Below are positions 26,033 to 34,657 of a stretch of 64,000 bases of DNA, piece after piece; the first letter of the stretch is position 1, and the number at the start of each line of letters is the position of its first letter. A model generated the notes under the pieces. The model saw only the letters and a list, made by a program, of their open reading frames with translations. It searched no databases and was not told the DNA's origin. Made by a program: the position numbers and the translations under genes. Source of the stretch: Microbispora triticiradicis (GTDB lineage: Bacteria > Actinomycetota > Actinomycetes > Streptosporangiales > Streptosporangiaceae); contig QFZU02000063.1 of the NCBI GenBank assembly GCA_003260025.2, positions 1 through 64,000 on the forward strand, read 5' to 3'.

Positions 26033-28085
26033 TCATGTCCTCGCTCGCTGGGCGGTGCGGGTGGTGCGGGTGGTGCGGGGGTTGCGGTAGGTGAAGGCCC
26101 AGCGGTCGTCGCCGATCTTGTGGCGAATGTAGCGGGTGGGGTGGCGGTAGCGGTCGCGGTTGTGGAACTGGCACGCCGGCCCGAGCAGTTTGAGGTCGGT
26201 CAGTCCGCCGATGCCCGGTCGCCAGGATCAACCCCGGCAACCCCCGCAACCACACCCCCGGCGGACTGTTGCCCCCCAACCCTGGCGGAGCGTCGGCTCC
26301 CACCCACGATGGGGTGTCGTACTCCCCATCCGGCGTGTTGCTGGGTTCCGGCCCCGGCCAGGCGTCTGGTCCCGCTTGCGGCGGAGCGTCGGCTCCCGTC
26401 CTTGGCGTCCCGCTCGGTGTCGCACCCGGCGTGAAGGCATGCCGGTAGTCCCCTGCCGTGCAGTCGTCGGCAGGGCAGTCACCGGCGGGGCGGTCCTCAT
26501 CGGGGTAGCCGGACGCACGTCGGTTTCCAGTGCAGTTCCGGCCGCCGACTGGCTCGGCGTGCTCGTCGCCGTGTGCCGAGTCGGAGTGCGGCTCGGCGAC
26601 GTTCGGGCTGCCCGTGGCCGAGCGCTCCGTAGCGGGACGCTCGTCGCCGCAGGTGGGAGCATCCACGCCAGGGTCCCGGCTGACAGGCGCGTCAGCCCAG
26701 TGCTCGTCGCCCCGCATCGGCGCATCGCTCCCGAACCGGTCACCGTCGCACTCGGGTATGTCGCTTTCGCAGCGCCCGCTGTCACGCCCCGGAGCATCAC
26801 CGGCGCGGGGTCCGCTGCCGGGAGCCGTCGCGGGGTCGTCGGGGAGGGATTCGGCGTTGACGAGCACCAGGAGCTCGGTGGCGATCTTGTTCTCCAGGAG
26901 CGCGATCAGCGCGTCGGCGTTCCGCACACTCGGCGTGCGGTCATCACCCTCGGCCTTGGGCTTGGCGTAGACGTCGAGCCAATGCTGCAACCGCGCCGCG
27001 GCCTCCACCGGCAGGTAGAACTCCCCTTCCACACCGCCGTTCCTGCGCCTACGAATCCGGAAGAACCGGCGGTCGAAGTCCGCCTGCTCGTCCTTCTCGT
27101 GGCCGTCGGGGTCCAGCACCGCCCGCAGAAATCGCCCCGCCTTGGCCACCTCCGCCGCACCCGCCGATCTCGCCAACTCCAGCAAGATCCGCTCGGCGGT
27201 GGTCGCCTGGTCGTCGGTCAGCCCGGAAGTGGCTATGCAGATCGCCTCCACGATCCCCTCGGGCAAGCTGCCCTCTGCGAACAGGCGGCGCACCTCGTGC
27301 AGGCGGACCAGCTCCATGCTCATCGTCAGCAGACGGCCGGCTCCCGCAGGGGTCATCCCCCCGGCGGAACGCAACCACAACTTGGTGGAGGCGTGCCCAT
27401 GGTTCTTCGCCTCCCCGGCCCGGTGAACGCGGCCGACGCGGGCCGCCAACGCCGAAGTGATGCGGTCGCGGGCCGACAGCAACTCCTCGGCCTCGGCCAG
27501 GCACACCTCCGCCGACTCAGGCACCGGCACCAGCGCCACCGCCCGCGCCGCCTCGACAACCGCCGCCACCGCCACCCACGACGACGACCCAGCGCCAAAA
27601 GCGCCACCACGAGCACCGTCGGAAGCACCGCCGAAGGCACCGCCGGAAGCAGCACCGGCAGCGCCACCGGGGGCGCTTTCGGCCGCGCTTCTCTGGGGTC
27701 CGGCGCCTCTGGGCCCATCGGCGTCCCGGGGCCCGTCAGCGTCCCCGTGCTCGTCGGCGTCAGCGGCGTCGTCGGCTGGGTTCGCCGGGATCCCACGGGC
27801 CGGCCTAAGGGTGGAAGTGCCGCCACCTGCGGTAGTGAGGTTTCCGCTCGCGCTGTCCTGGGAGCGGCCGCCGTCAACAGCGTGGTTCGGCGCGACGGCA
27901 GCGTGGTTCGGCGCCACGACAGCAAGGTTTGGCGCGACGGCAGGGCGAAGACGCGAGTCTTCGGCGCCGGGCTCGGACGCAGGAGGGTCATCCGAGGACC
28001 AGAAGGGCGGGCCGTCGATGATCCTTGCCCACCAGGGATCAGCCGGAGGACGAGGGGCTGGCATGTCGAACGTCGGAGACTCCAT
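26033..28085 (-). pseudogene. DUF222/HNH protein, frameshifted, HNH first half missing
   Basis: From ATG 28085 (GGAGGAGG upstream) the frame has an N-terminal Ala/Gly-rich low-complexity tract with repeats of AVAPNHA, a DUF222 domain (about residues 190-400: SARDRITSALAARVGRVHRA, LWLRSAGGMTPAGAG), then about 200 acidic, disordered residues. Near 26215-26230 the conserved C-terminal end jumps to another frame: GGLTDLKLLGPACQFHNRDRY, then RWAFTYRNP, stopping at 26033. The first frame would run on to 25995 with unrelated residues. The usual CxxxxC...DHxxPW half of the HNH site is not seen in any frame. Such genes are multicopy in actinomycetes; this copy looks decayed. Confidence 0.7.
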
Positions 28086-28204
28086 GCGCACCTCCTCCCG
28101 CCGCCCCTGCGATTCGAACTCTTGCCCTAATCCTTTCATCACTCTCTGTATAGAACAAGCTGCCGTGGCAATTACCTGGAGTCACAACAAGTGTGTGTAC
28201 GACG

Positions 28205-28864
28205 TCAGCCGCGGCGCTGGGTCTCCTCCAGGTAGCGCAGGACGGCTGTGACCCTCCGGTCCGCCCGGTCGGTGGGGGCCAGGTCGAGTTTGGCGAAGAT
28301 GCTGCGGATGTGCTTGTGGACGGCGCCTTCGCTCACGAAGAGCCGTTCGGAGATGGCGGTGTTGCCCAGTCCCTCGGCCATCAGGGCGAGCACGTCGAAC
28401 TCCCGGGCGGTCAGCCGTTCCAGCCCGCTGTCGGTGCGGGTGCGCGTGAGCAACTGCGCGACGACCTCGGGGTCTATGGCCGTGCCGCCCTCGGCCACCC
28501 GGTGCAGGGCGTCGAGGAACTGGTCGACGCGGCCGACTCTCTCCTTGAGCAGGTATCCGAGCCGGTCGGTTCCGCCGGCGAGCAGCTCGGTGGCGAACGC
28601 CTGCTCGACGTAGGCGGACAGCACAAGCACGGCCAGGCCGGGCTGACGGCGCCTGGCCTCGACCGCCGCGGTGATGCCCTCGTCGGTGTGGGTCGGAGGC
28701 ATCCGGACGTCGACGATGGCCACGTCGGGCCGGTGGGCGTCGACGGCCGCCAGGAAGGAGTCCGGGGAGTCGGTCGTGGCCACCACGTCCAAGGACTCCG
28801 CGCGCAGCAACAGCGCGACGCCTTCACGCAGCAGCGGATCGTCCTCGGCTATCACGATCCGCAT
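28205..28864 (-). CDS. NarL/LuxR-family response regulator
   Basis: The 219-aa protein has a receiver domain with the acidic pair in IAEDDPLL, the phosphorylated Asp in VAIVDVRMPP (about residue 52) and the Lys in YLLKERV, followed by a LuxR helix-turn-helix (LTAREFDVLALMAEGLGNTA, then VSEGAVHKHIRSIF). It is the cytoplasmic partner of the kinase encoded just upstream, with which it overlaps by 13 bp. Targets are unknown; the CPBP gene upstream on the same strand is a candidate. Confidence 0.95.
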   Translation of the reverse strand: MRIVIAEDDPLLREGVALLLRAESLDVVATTDSPDSFLAAVDAHRPDVAIVDVRMPPTHTDEGITAAVEARRRQPGLAVLVLSAYVEQAFATELLAGGTDRLGYLLKERVGRVDQFLDALHRVAEGGTAIDPEVVAQLLTRTRTDSGLERLTAREFDVLALMAEGLGNTAISERLFVSEGAVHKHIRSIFAKLDLAPTDRADRRVTAVLRYLEETQRRG

Positions 28865-30126
28865 GACAACTCCACTTCGAGTGCGGTCGGCCCGCCGGGT
28901 GGGCTGGTCAGGGTGAGACGGCCGTCGTGCGCCTCGACCCGGCTGCGGATGCCGGTGAGCCCGGAGCCGTGCCGTTCGTCCGCGCCGCCGACGCCGTCAT
29001 CCTCGATCCGCAGGGACAACCGAACGCCTTCACGCCGTACGGTCACCGTGGCGTGCCGGGCCCGGCTGTGCTTGGAGATGTTGGTGAGTGCCTCGGCGGT
29101 CACGAAGTAGGCGGTGGCCTCGATGGAGGCGGGGCACCTGCCGAGCGCGTCGACGTCGACCCGGCAGGGCACACCGCAGTTCGCCGCGAGCCCGGCGAGC
29201 GCGCCGGCGAGCCCCCGGTCGGCCAGCACGGGCGGCAGGATGCCGCGGACGACCGTACGGAGCTCGGCCAGCGCCTGCTCGGCGGTCTCCTGGGCGCGTT
29301 CGAGCATGTCCTCCGCGTCCGGCCGGTCACGGGCCAGCGCGCGGCGGGCCGCGCCGAGCATCACGGTGACCGCGACCAGCCGGTTCTGCGCCCCGTCGTG
29401 CAGCGAGCGCTCGATCCGCCGCAACTCCGCGGCGTGGGCGTCCAGCGCCGCCGCGCGGGTGGCCGACAGCTCCGCGATCCGCAGGGACAGGTCGACGTCG
29501 GCGGTGGGTGCCAGGAGCCGGCGTCCCGGCCACGCCTGCAACCGGGCCATTCCCGTCCCCAGCACCAGGAAGCAGGCGGCCATTCCCACGCCGAGGATCG
29601 CGACCGCCATGGCGCCGGCGTCGTCGCGCACGTCCCAGAACACCAGGGTCGGGGTGGGATCCTCCGCCGGCAGCGCCCGCCACCACAGCGGATACGTGAT
29701 GTTCTGCACGGCGTTCAGCACCATGGTCAACCCGGCCACGCCGAGGAACAGGCCCAGCGTGCCGTGCGCGAGGATCCAGCACAGCTCCCGACGTACGGCC
29801 CGATCGGCGAGCGCGGCGCGTGCGCCGGCCGGCGCGGGCCCCAAGGGGACGATCTCCGGCCCCCAGCGGGACAACCGGTCACGCTCGCGCTCGGCGACGG
29901 ACCGTACGACACGCGGCACGGTGGGCAGCAGGAGCAGGCCCACACCGATCACGCAGGTCAGTCCGGCCACGACGAGCCACACCAGAGCGGCGAGCGCCAG
30001 CAGCGCCGTGCTGAGGCCGCCGACGAGGTGTTCGAACGCGTGGAAGACGTCACGGGCGCGTGCGGCGACACCCCTCCGATCGTTTCGCCGGGTGTCGGCC
30101 GGTTCCGGCTGGTGCGCCGCCATCAT
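28852..30126 (-). CDS. NarL-type sensor histidine kinase
   Basis: The 424-aa kinase has four or so membrane helices in residues 25-205, arranged like the sensor domain of actinobacterial LiaS/DesK-type kinases. A HisKA_3 box follows (RIERSLHDGAQNRLVAVTVM, His about residue 240), then an HATPase domain with ALTNISKHSRA, IEDDGVGG and GLTGIRSRVEAHDGRL. It should phosphorylate the regulator at 28205. The sensing part is mostly within the membrane, which suggests it detects membrane state or a hydrophobic signal. Two ATGs in a row mark the start. Confidence 0.94.
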   Translation of the reverse strand: MMAAHQPEPADTRRNDRRGVAARARDVFHAFEHLVGGLSTALLALAALVWLVVAGLTCVIGVGLLLLPTVPRVVRSVAERERDRLSRWGPEIVPLGPAPAGARAALADRAVRRELCWILAHGTLGLFLGVAGLTMVLNAVQNITYPLWWRALPAEDPTPTLVFWDVRDDAGAMAVAILGVGMAACFLVLGTGMARLQAWPGRRLLAPTADVDLSLRIAELSATRAAALDAHAAELRRIERSLHDGAQNRLVAVTVMLGAARRALARDRPDAEDMLERAQETAEQALAELRTVVRGILPPVLADRGLAGALAGLAANCGVPCRVDVDALGRCPASIEATAYFVTAEALTNISKHSRARHATVTVRREGVRLSLRIEDDGVGGADERHGSGLTGIRSRVEAHDGRLTLTSPPGGPTALEVELSCGS

Positions 30127-30168
30127 GCACCCCCCTCGGGCCAGAGAGCTTAGAACAGGAATCGTCGA

Positions 30169-31110
30169 TCAAGCAGCGTTCAGCTCCGCCTGGGCGAGCT
30201 CCGGCGTGTGTTCCTCGGCCGGACGGTAGCCGAGGCGGCCGCGGGTCGCGATGAGCAGCACAATCGCCGCCGTGGTGGCCGCGAGCAGGGTGACATGGCT
30301 CGCCTGCTCGGCGGAGGCGATCGACGGGAACATCTCCCCGTACGGGAGCGACATGAAGTTGTTGACGCTCACGTGCAGCAGCATGACCAGCGGCAGGCTC
30401 TGGCCGGTCCGGTTGAACATCCAGGTGACGACCACGCTGAAGGCGCAGCAGAAGGCGACGAACTCGCCGACTCTCATCATGGTGACGTCCGGCCACCCAC
30501 CCCACTCGCTCAGGAACAGCGGCAGATGCCAGACGCCCCACAGCAGGCCGAGGACGGCGGTGGCGCCCAGCGGGCCGAACCTGCGCTGCATGCGGGGCAG
30601 GGCGAAGTCACGCCAGCCGGGTTCCTCGGCGAGACCGGTGGTGACCATCTGGATCAGCAGGCTGGGCACGTAGGCGACCAGCACCGCGACGGGCGGCACA
30701 TGAATGTCTTCGCCGGAGAGCGCGAGAGAGGCGGCGATGATGGCGGCGGGGACCCCGAGGACGGCCACGAGATACCAGACCCAGCCGACCCGCCACTTGG
30801 TCATCCTCCGCAGCCACCGGCGGACGCCTTCCTTGCCGTCCGCGACCCTGGTCACGATGTACGCGGCGAAGATGGGGCCGAGATAGGCGCCGGGCAGCAC
30901 CCCGGCGAGCTGCGTGCTGCCGAGTAACCGGGGGAAGGCGAAGTCCCAGACCGCCAGGCCGGTCGCCGAGAGGATGTAGGGCACCCAGGCGACCCAGCTC
31001 ATCAGGTTGGCCAGGACGAAGAAGCTGATCAGCGGATGGTTGCGGATGAAGCCCCGAAGCCCGCTCTGACTCGTGTACCGCTCGGCCTCCGGCCGACTGT
31101 CGACTGCCAT
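30169..31110 (-). CDS. CPBP-family intramembrane protease
   Basis: The 313-aa membrane protein has the CPBP (CAAX/Abi) motifs: EEPGWRDFALPRM carries the catalytic Glu pair and Arg, GVWHLPLFLS carries the motif 2 His, and LLHVSVNNF is motif 3-like. The family cleaves within membranes or protects against bacteriocins. It is 42 bp upstream of the sensor kinase gene on the same strand and may form one operon with the two-component pair. ATG 31110 is chosen for GGAGAGAG upstream; an in-frame start at 31314 adds a tail unlike the family. Confidence 0.9.
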   Translation of the reverse strand: MAVDSRPEAERYTSQSGLRGFIRNHPLISFFVLANLMSWVAWVPYILSATGLAVWDFAFPRLLGSTQLAGVLPGAYLGPIFAAYIVTRVADGKEGVRRWLRRMTKWRVGWVWYLVAVLGVPAAIIAASLALSGEDIHVPPVAVLVAYVPSLLIQMVTTGLAEEPGWRDFALPRMQRRFGPLGATAVLGLLWGVWHLPLFLSEWGGWPDVTMMRVGEFVAFCCAFSVVVTWMFNRTGQSLPLVMLLHVSVNNFMSLPYGEMFPSIASAEQASHVTLLAATTAAIVLLIATRGRLGYRPAEEHTPELAQAELNAA

Positions 31111-31320
31111 TTTCACTCTCTCCTGTGGGAGTGCTCTACTGACAGTGATCAGCACACCAGCCGCAGGCCCTCCCGGTCGCTCCCGCGTACACCCCAATGG
31201 AGGTACAGCCAGGGGTACCAAGGAGAGAACGACCAGGTCAGAGCGTCGGCCGCGAGACGGAGAGAGGGTCGCGGAGCAGGCCCGGAGGCGAACCGCGGCC
31301 CTCTCGCCGGACAAGTACGT

Positions 31321-33390
31321 TCAGATGAGCACGTGCGGCTCGGGGTTGCCGGCGAAGCAGAACTGGGCGTTGCGGGTCAGTTTGTAGTCCGCGGCCTGCC
31401 AGGTGTGGGCGGTGGCGTCGGAGCCGCGCATGTAGATGAAGTTGTAGCGGTCGGCCGAGTAGATCCGTACGCCCTCTTCCTTGCAGCGCCGTACGAGCCG
31501 GGTGTCCTCGCCCGCGTTGACCGGCTCGAACGGGAACGCCCGCAGCAGGTCGGCGCTGGCCAGGATCGTCGCTCCCTGGATGAGGTGGGCGTAGCGGTGC
31601 TCCAGCCCGGGCAGGCGGAAGATCGTGACGTTCTGGTCGGGGAAGTAGGTGTAGTGGGCGCCCTTGCCGACCATCTCGGCGTCGGCGTAGTCGAAGGAGC
31701 GGACCAGGTCGGACAGGTAGTGCTCGCCGTAGATGTTGTCGTCGTCCATCTTCGAGATCAGCTCGCCGTCGGCGTGGGCGATGCCGTGGTTGAGCACCTC
31801 GCCGAGCGTCCAGGACGGGTCGGCGGTGAGCACCTTCACGGCCGGGATGCCCGCCGCGACCGCCTTGTCGCGCACGACCGCCGGGTCCTCCGACAGGCCG
31901 TGCATGACCAGCACGAGCTCAAGGTCGCGGTGCCGCTGCCGGGCCACCTGAGTGATCGCGTGTTCGAGCTGGCCGGCCCGGTTGGTCGGCAGCACGACGG
32001 AGATCGACCGCGAGCGCGACACGACCGGCAGGCCGAGGTCGGTGAGGATCTGGTCGACCCGGTGGGAGAACAGGTGCTTGTCGAACACCTCGCGCATCGC
32101 CAGGTGCCCCTGCCGGGCCCGCAGCTCCGGGCTGTTGATGAAGTAGATCGCCCGGTTGTACGCCTCCTCCTGCGAGTGCGCGACCGGGATCAGCGGGCCG
32201 AACGTCTCCTCGATGGCCCGCGACCAGCCCGACAGCACGGTGGTCGAGCAGGCCGACAGCTCGAAGACGCGCCGGGCGCACATGGTCGGCGAGTCGATCA
32301 CCGAGTTCACGTTCAGGAAGACCTTGTACATCTTGTACGCGGCCAGCATCTGCTCGTACGGCAGTTCGCCGGCGATGTGGGGGCGGTACTCCTCCGGCCA
32401 GGCGTACTTGTCGGCGACCGTGCCGTTCCTGGCGAAGATGTGCAGGCCGAGCGGGCGTACGGGCGCGAGGATGGTCTCCATCTGCTCACGCCGCTCGGGG
32501 TGCTTGTCGCGGAAGTACATGCCGGCGAAGACGACGTCGTACGGCCGGCCCTGCTTGGTCTGGATCGGGTTGTGGATCCGCGGCTGTGCGGCGAACTGCA
32601 GCACGCCGACACGGTCATGACCCAGCATCTCGCGATATTTCGGGATCATGTCGCCGTCGCACGTGTACACGTGGTCGAACAGCTTGGCCGTCTCGATGAA
32701 GAAGTCGAAGTTGGGCGGGTCCTCCTTGTTCCAGAAGACCGTGGGGATGCCCTCCTCCCGGCACCAGGCGATCAGGTCGCGCAACTCCTGCTTGGGCGCG
32801 TTGGTCCCGGTCATCTGGTAGCGCCAGCGGCCCTGGTTGCCGTGCCAGGCCGACTCGCAGAACAGCATCTCCGGACGCCGCTCCGCGAAGATCTCCCGCC
32901 AGTCCTGCAGGCCGAACTCGATCTGGTCCCACTCGTACCTGAACGCCATGCGGGAGAAGTCGTCGAGGATCACCGCGACGCGCATGTCGGGCCGTACGAC
33001 AGGGCCGTCGGGCCACTGGAGGGTCGGGATCTTGACCTCGGGACCCCGCGCCTCGGCCGCGGCGGCGACCTCGATCGCGGACGGCGGCGCCTTCGGCGCC
33101 TTCCTGCCGTCCTTCATCGCCTTGCTGAGGTCGCGCGGCAGCCGGACGATCTTCTTGGGCTTGGCCGCGTTCGTCAGCACCTGCGCGACCCGGTACGGCT
33201 TCTGGGTCTGGGTGGCCTGGAGCCGCCAGAGCGCGTAGTCGGCGCGGGCCTCCTGGTAGGCGAGCCGGTTCTCCAGGTCGCGGATGCGCGCCTCGTACTG
33301 CTCGACGTGCTTGCGCTCCTCGGGCAGCCAGTTCACCGGCCCCAGCCGCTGGAAACGCGGCTCTTCAGGAGTCTCGTCGGTCTCAGCCAT
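31321..33390 (-). CDS. Two-domain glycosyltransferase (CgeB-like plus GT2)
   Basis: This 689-aa cytoplasmic protein begins with a short coiled coil (about residues 22-60). A middle part (about 125-440) resembles CgeB/spore-maturation-type glycosyltransferases, with VFAGMYFRDKHPERRE and a nucleotide-binding-like segment ending MCARRVFELSACST. The C-terminal GT2 domain (about 445-650) starts SISVVLPTNR and has the metal-binding acidic motif SKMDDDNIYG. It probably adds sugars in surface polymer synthesis, possibly with two activities in one chain. It lies on the same strand as wecB, 83 bp downstream of it. Confidence 0.85.
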   Translation of the reverse strand: MAETDETPEEPRFQRLGPVNWLPEERKHVEQYEARIRDLENRLAYQEARADYALWRLQATQTQKPYRVAQVLTNAAKPKKIVRLPRDLSKAMKDGRKAPKAPPSAIEVAAAAEARGPEVKIPTLQWPDGPVVRPDMRVAVILDDFSRMAFRYEWDQIEFGLQDWREIFAERRPEMLFCESAWHGNQGRWRYQMTGTNAPKQELRDLIAWCREEGIPTVFWNKEDPPNFDFFIETAKLFDHVYTCDGDMIPKYREMLGHDRVGVLQFAAQPRIHNPIQTKQGRPYDVVFAGMYFRDKHPERREQMETILAPVRPLGLHIFARNGTVADKYAWPEEYRPHIAGELPYEQMLAAYKMYKVFLNVNSVIDSPTMCARRVFELSACSTTVLSGWSRAIEETFGPLIPVAHSQEEAYNRAIYFINSPELRARQGHLAMREVFDKHLFSHRVDQILTDLGLPVVSRSRSISVVLPTNRAGQLEHAITQVARQRHRDLELVLVMHGLSEDPAVVRDKAVAAGIPAVKVLTADPSWTLGEVLNHGIAHADGELISKMDDDNIYGEHYLSDLVRSFDYADAEMVGKGAHYTYFPDQNVTIFRLPGLEHRYAHLIQGATILASADLLRAFPFEPVNAGEDTRLVRRCKEEGVRIYSADRYNFIYMRGSDATAHTWQAADYKLTRNAQFCFAGNPEPHVLI

Positions 33391-33473
33391 GCTTCCCCCC
33401 TCGAAGGAAGAGTCATCGTACGGCTGTCGCCGCCGCCTTTATGCCGAAATAGGTGATTCAGCCTCGCCGGGCG

Positions 33474-34601
33474 CTAGCGTGCCCGGCCCTTGGCGGCCGG
33501 GGAGAGGTTGTCACCGCGGAGCCAGGCGTCGATGACGCGGGCGATCCTCGGCCCGGCGGCGCCGTCCCAGAGCGGCGGCAGTTCCCCGCTGGGGGTGGCG
33601 GCGCCGTCCGCGAGCGCCTTCGACGCGGCGGCGGGCAGCGACGCCGGGGTCACGAGCCGGTTCGTCCCGTGAGTCACGGTGATCGGCCGCTCGGTGTTGG
33701 GCCGTACGGTCAGGCACGGGACGCCCAGCATGGTCGTCTCCTCCTGCACGCCGCCGGAGTCGGTCACCACCAGGGCTGCGCCCCGGACCAGGGACAGGAA
33801 GTCCACGTAACCCAGCGGGTCCACGATCCGCAGTCCGTCGCGATCGACCAGACCGGCCTCCGCGAGGCGCTGCCGGCCGCGGGGGTGCAGCGGCACGATC
33901 ACCGGCACCTGCTCGGCCACCCCGAGCACCGCGTCGACCAGTTCGCGGGCGGCCTCGGGGTCGTCCACGTTCGCCGGGCGGTGCAGCGTCGCCACCGCGT
34001 ACCGCCCGGAGATCCCGAGGCGCTCCTGTACGGGCGCGGGGTCGAGCGAGGGCAGCGCGGCGAACAGGCTGTCGATCATCGGGTTGCCGACGAGGTGCAC
34101 CTTCGCCGGGTCCACGCCCTCGTTGGCGAGGTGCGCCAGCGCGTCCGGCGAGGTGGCGAAGAGCAGGTTCGACAGCGCGTCGGTGACGATCCGGTTGACC
34201 TCTTCCGGCATCCCCCGGTCGAAGGAGCGCAGGCCCGCCTCGACGTGCGCGGTCGGCACGCCCAGCTTGGCGCAGACCAGGATCGCCGCGAGCGTGGAGT
34301 TCACGTCGCCGTAGACGACCACGAGCGCCGGACGGTGCTCCAGGACGACGTCCTCAAGCCCGGTGAGGAGGGCCGCCGTCTGCCGCGCGTGGGTGCCGCT
34401 GCCGACGCCGAGGTTCGCGATCGGCTCGGGCAGCCCGAGGTCGGCGAAGAACACGTCCGACATCAGCGCGTCGTAGTGCTGACCCGTGTGGATGATGCCC
34501 TGCCGGACGCCGAGCGCGGCCAGTCCTTTGACGACGGGCGCCGCCTTGACGAAGTTGGGCCGGGCGCCCAAAACGTGCAGGACGAGGGGCTGGTCTCTCA
34601 T
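33474..34601 (-). CDS. wecB: UDP-N-acetylglucosamine 2-epimerase
   Basis: The non-hydrolysing epimerase interconverts UDP-GlcNAc and UDP-ManNAc in the cytoplasm. The 375-aa length is normal, and the family segments are clear: VLGARPNFVKAAPVV at the N-terminus, HTGQHYDALMSDVFF, HVEAGLRSFDRGMPEEVNR with catalytic acidic residues, and VVTDSGGVQEETTMLG. UDP-ManNAc is the substrate of the dehydrogenase at 36424, so the two together would supply UDP-ManNAcA for a surface polymer. It diverges from the glycosyltransferase at 34658 with a 56-bp gap. Confidence 0.95.
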   Translation of the reverse strand: MRDQPLVLHVLGARPNFVKAAPVVKGLAALGVRQGIIHTGQHYDALMSDVFFADLGLPEPIANLGVGSGTHARQTAALLTGLEDVVLEHRPALVVVYGDVNSTLAAILVCAKLGVPTAHVEAGLRSFDRGMPEEVNRIVTDALSNLLFATSPDALAHLANEGVDPAKVHLVGNPMIDSLFAALPSLDPAPVQERLGISGRYAVATLHRPANVDDPEAARELVDAVLGVAEQVPVIVPLHPRGRQRLAEAGLVDRDGLRIVDPLGYVDFLSLVRGAALVVTDSGGVQEETTMLGVPCLTVRPNTERPITVTHGTNRLVTPASLPAAASKALADGAATPSGELPPLWDGAAGPRIARVIDAWLRGDNLSPAAKGRAR

Positions 34602-34657
34602 CTACCTCGCCTTTCACCTAACCCTGAGACAAACGTTGCCTATGGTACGGTCGCGCC

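Noticed and set aside
28086-28142. GAGTTCGAATCGCAGGGG on the minus strand, like the T-arm and 3' end of a tRNA
   Set aside because: The 5-bp stem on either side of the TTCGAAT loop does not pair, and no anticodon arm or acceptor stem can be built from the sequence upstream. A remnant of an attachment site is possible but nothing else supports it.
20000-31000. A secondary-metabolite gene cluster around the P450 and MFS genes
   Set aside because: There is no polyketide, peptide, terpene or other core synthase; neighbouring genes are general ones.
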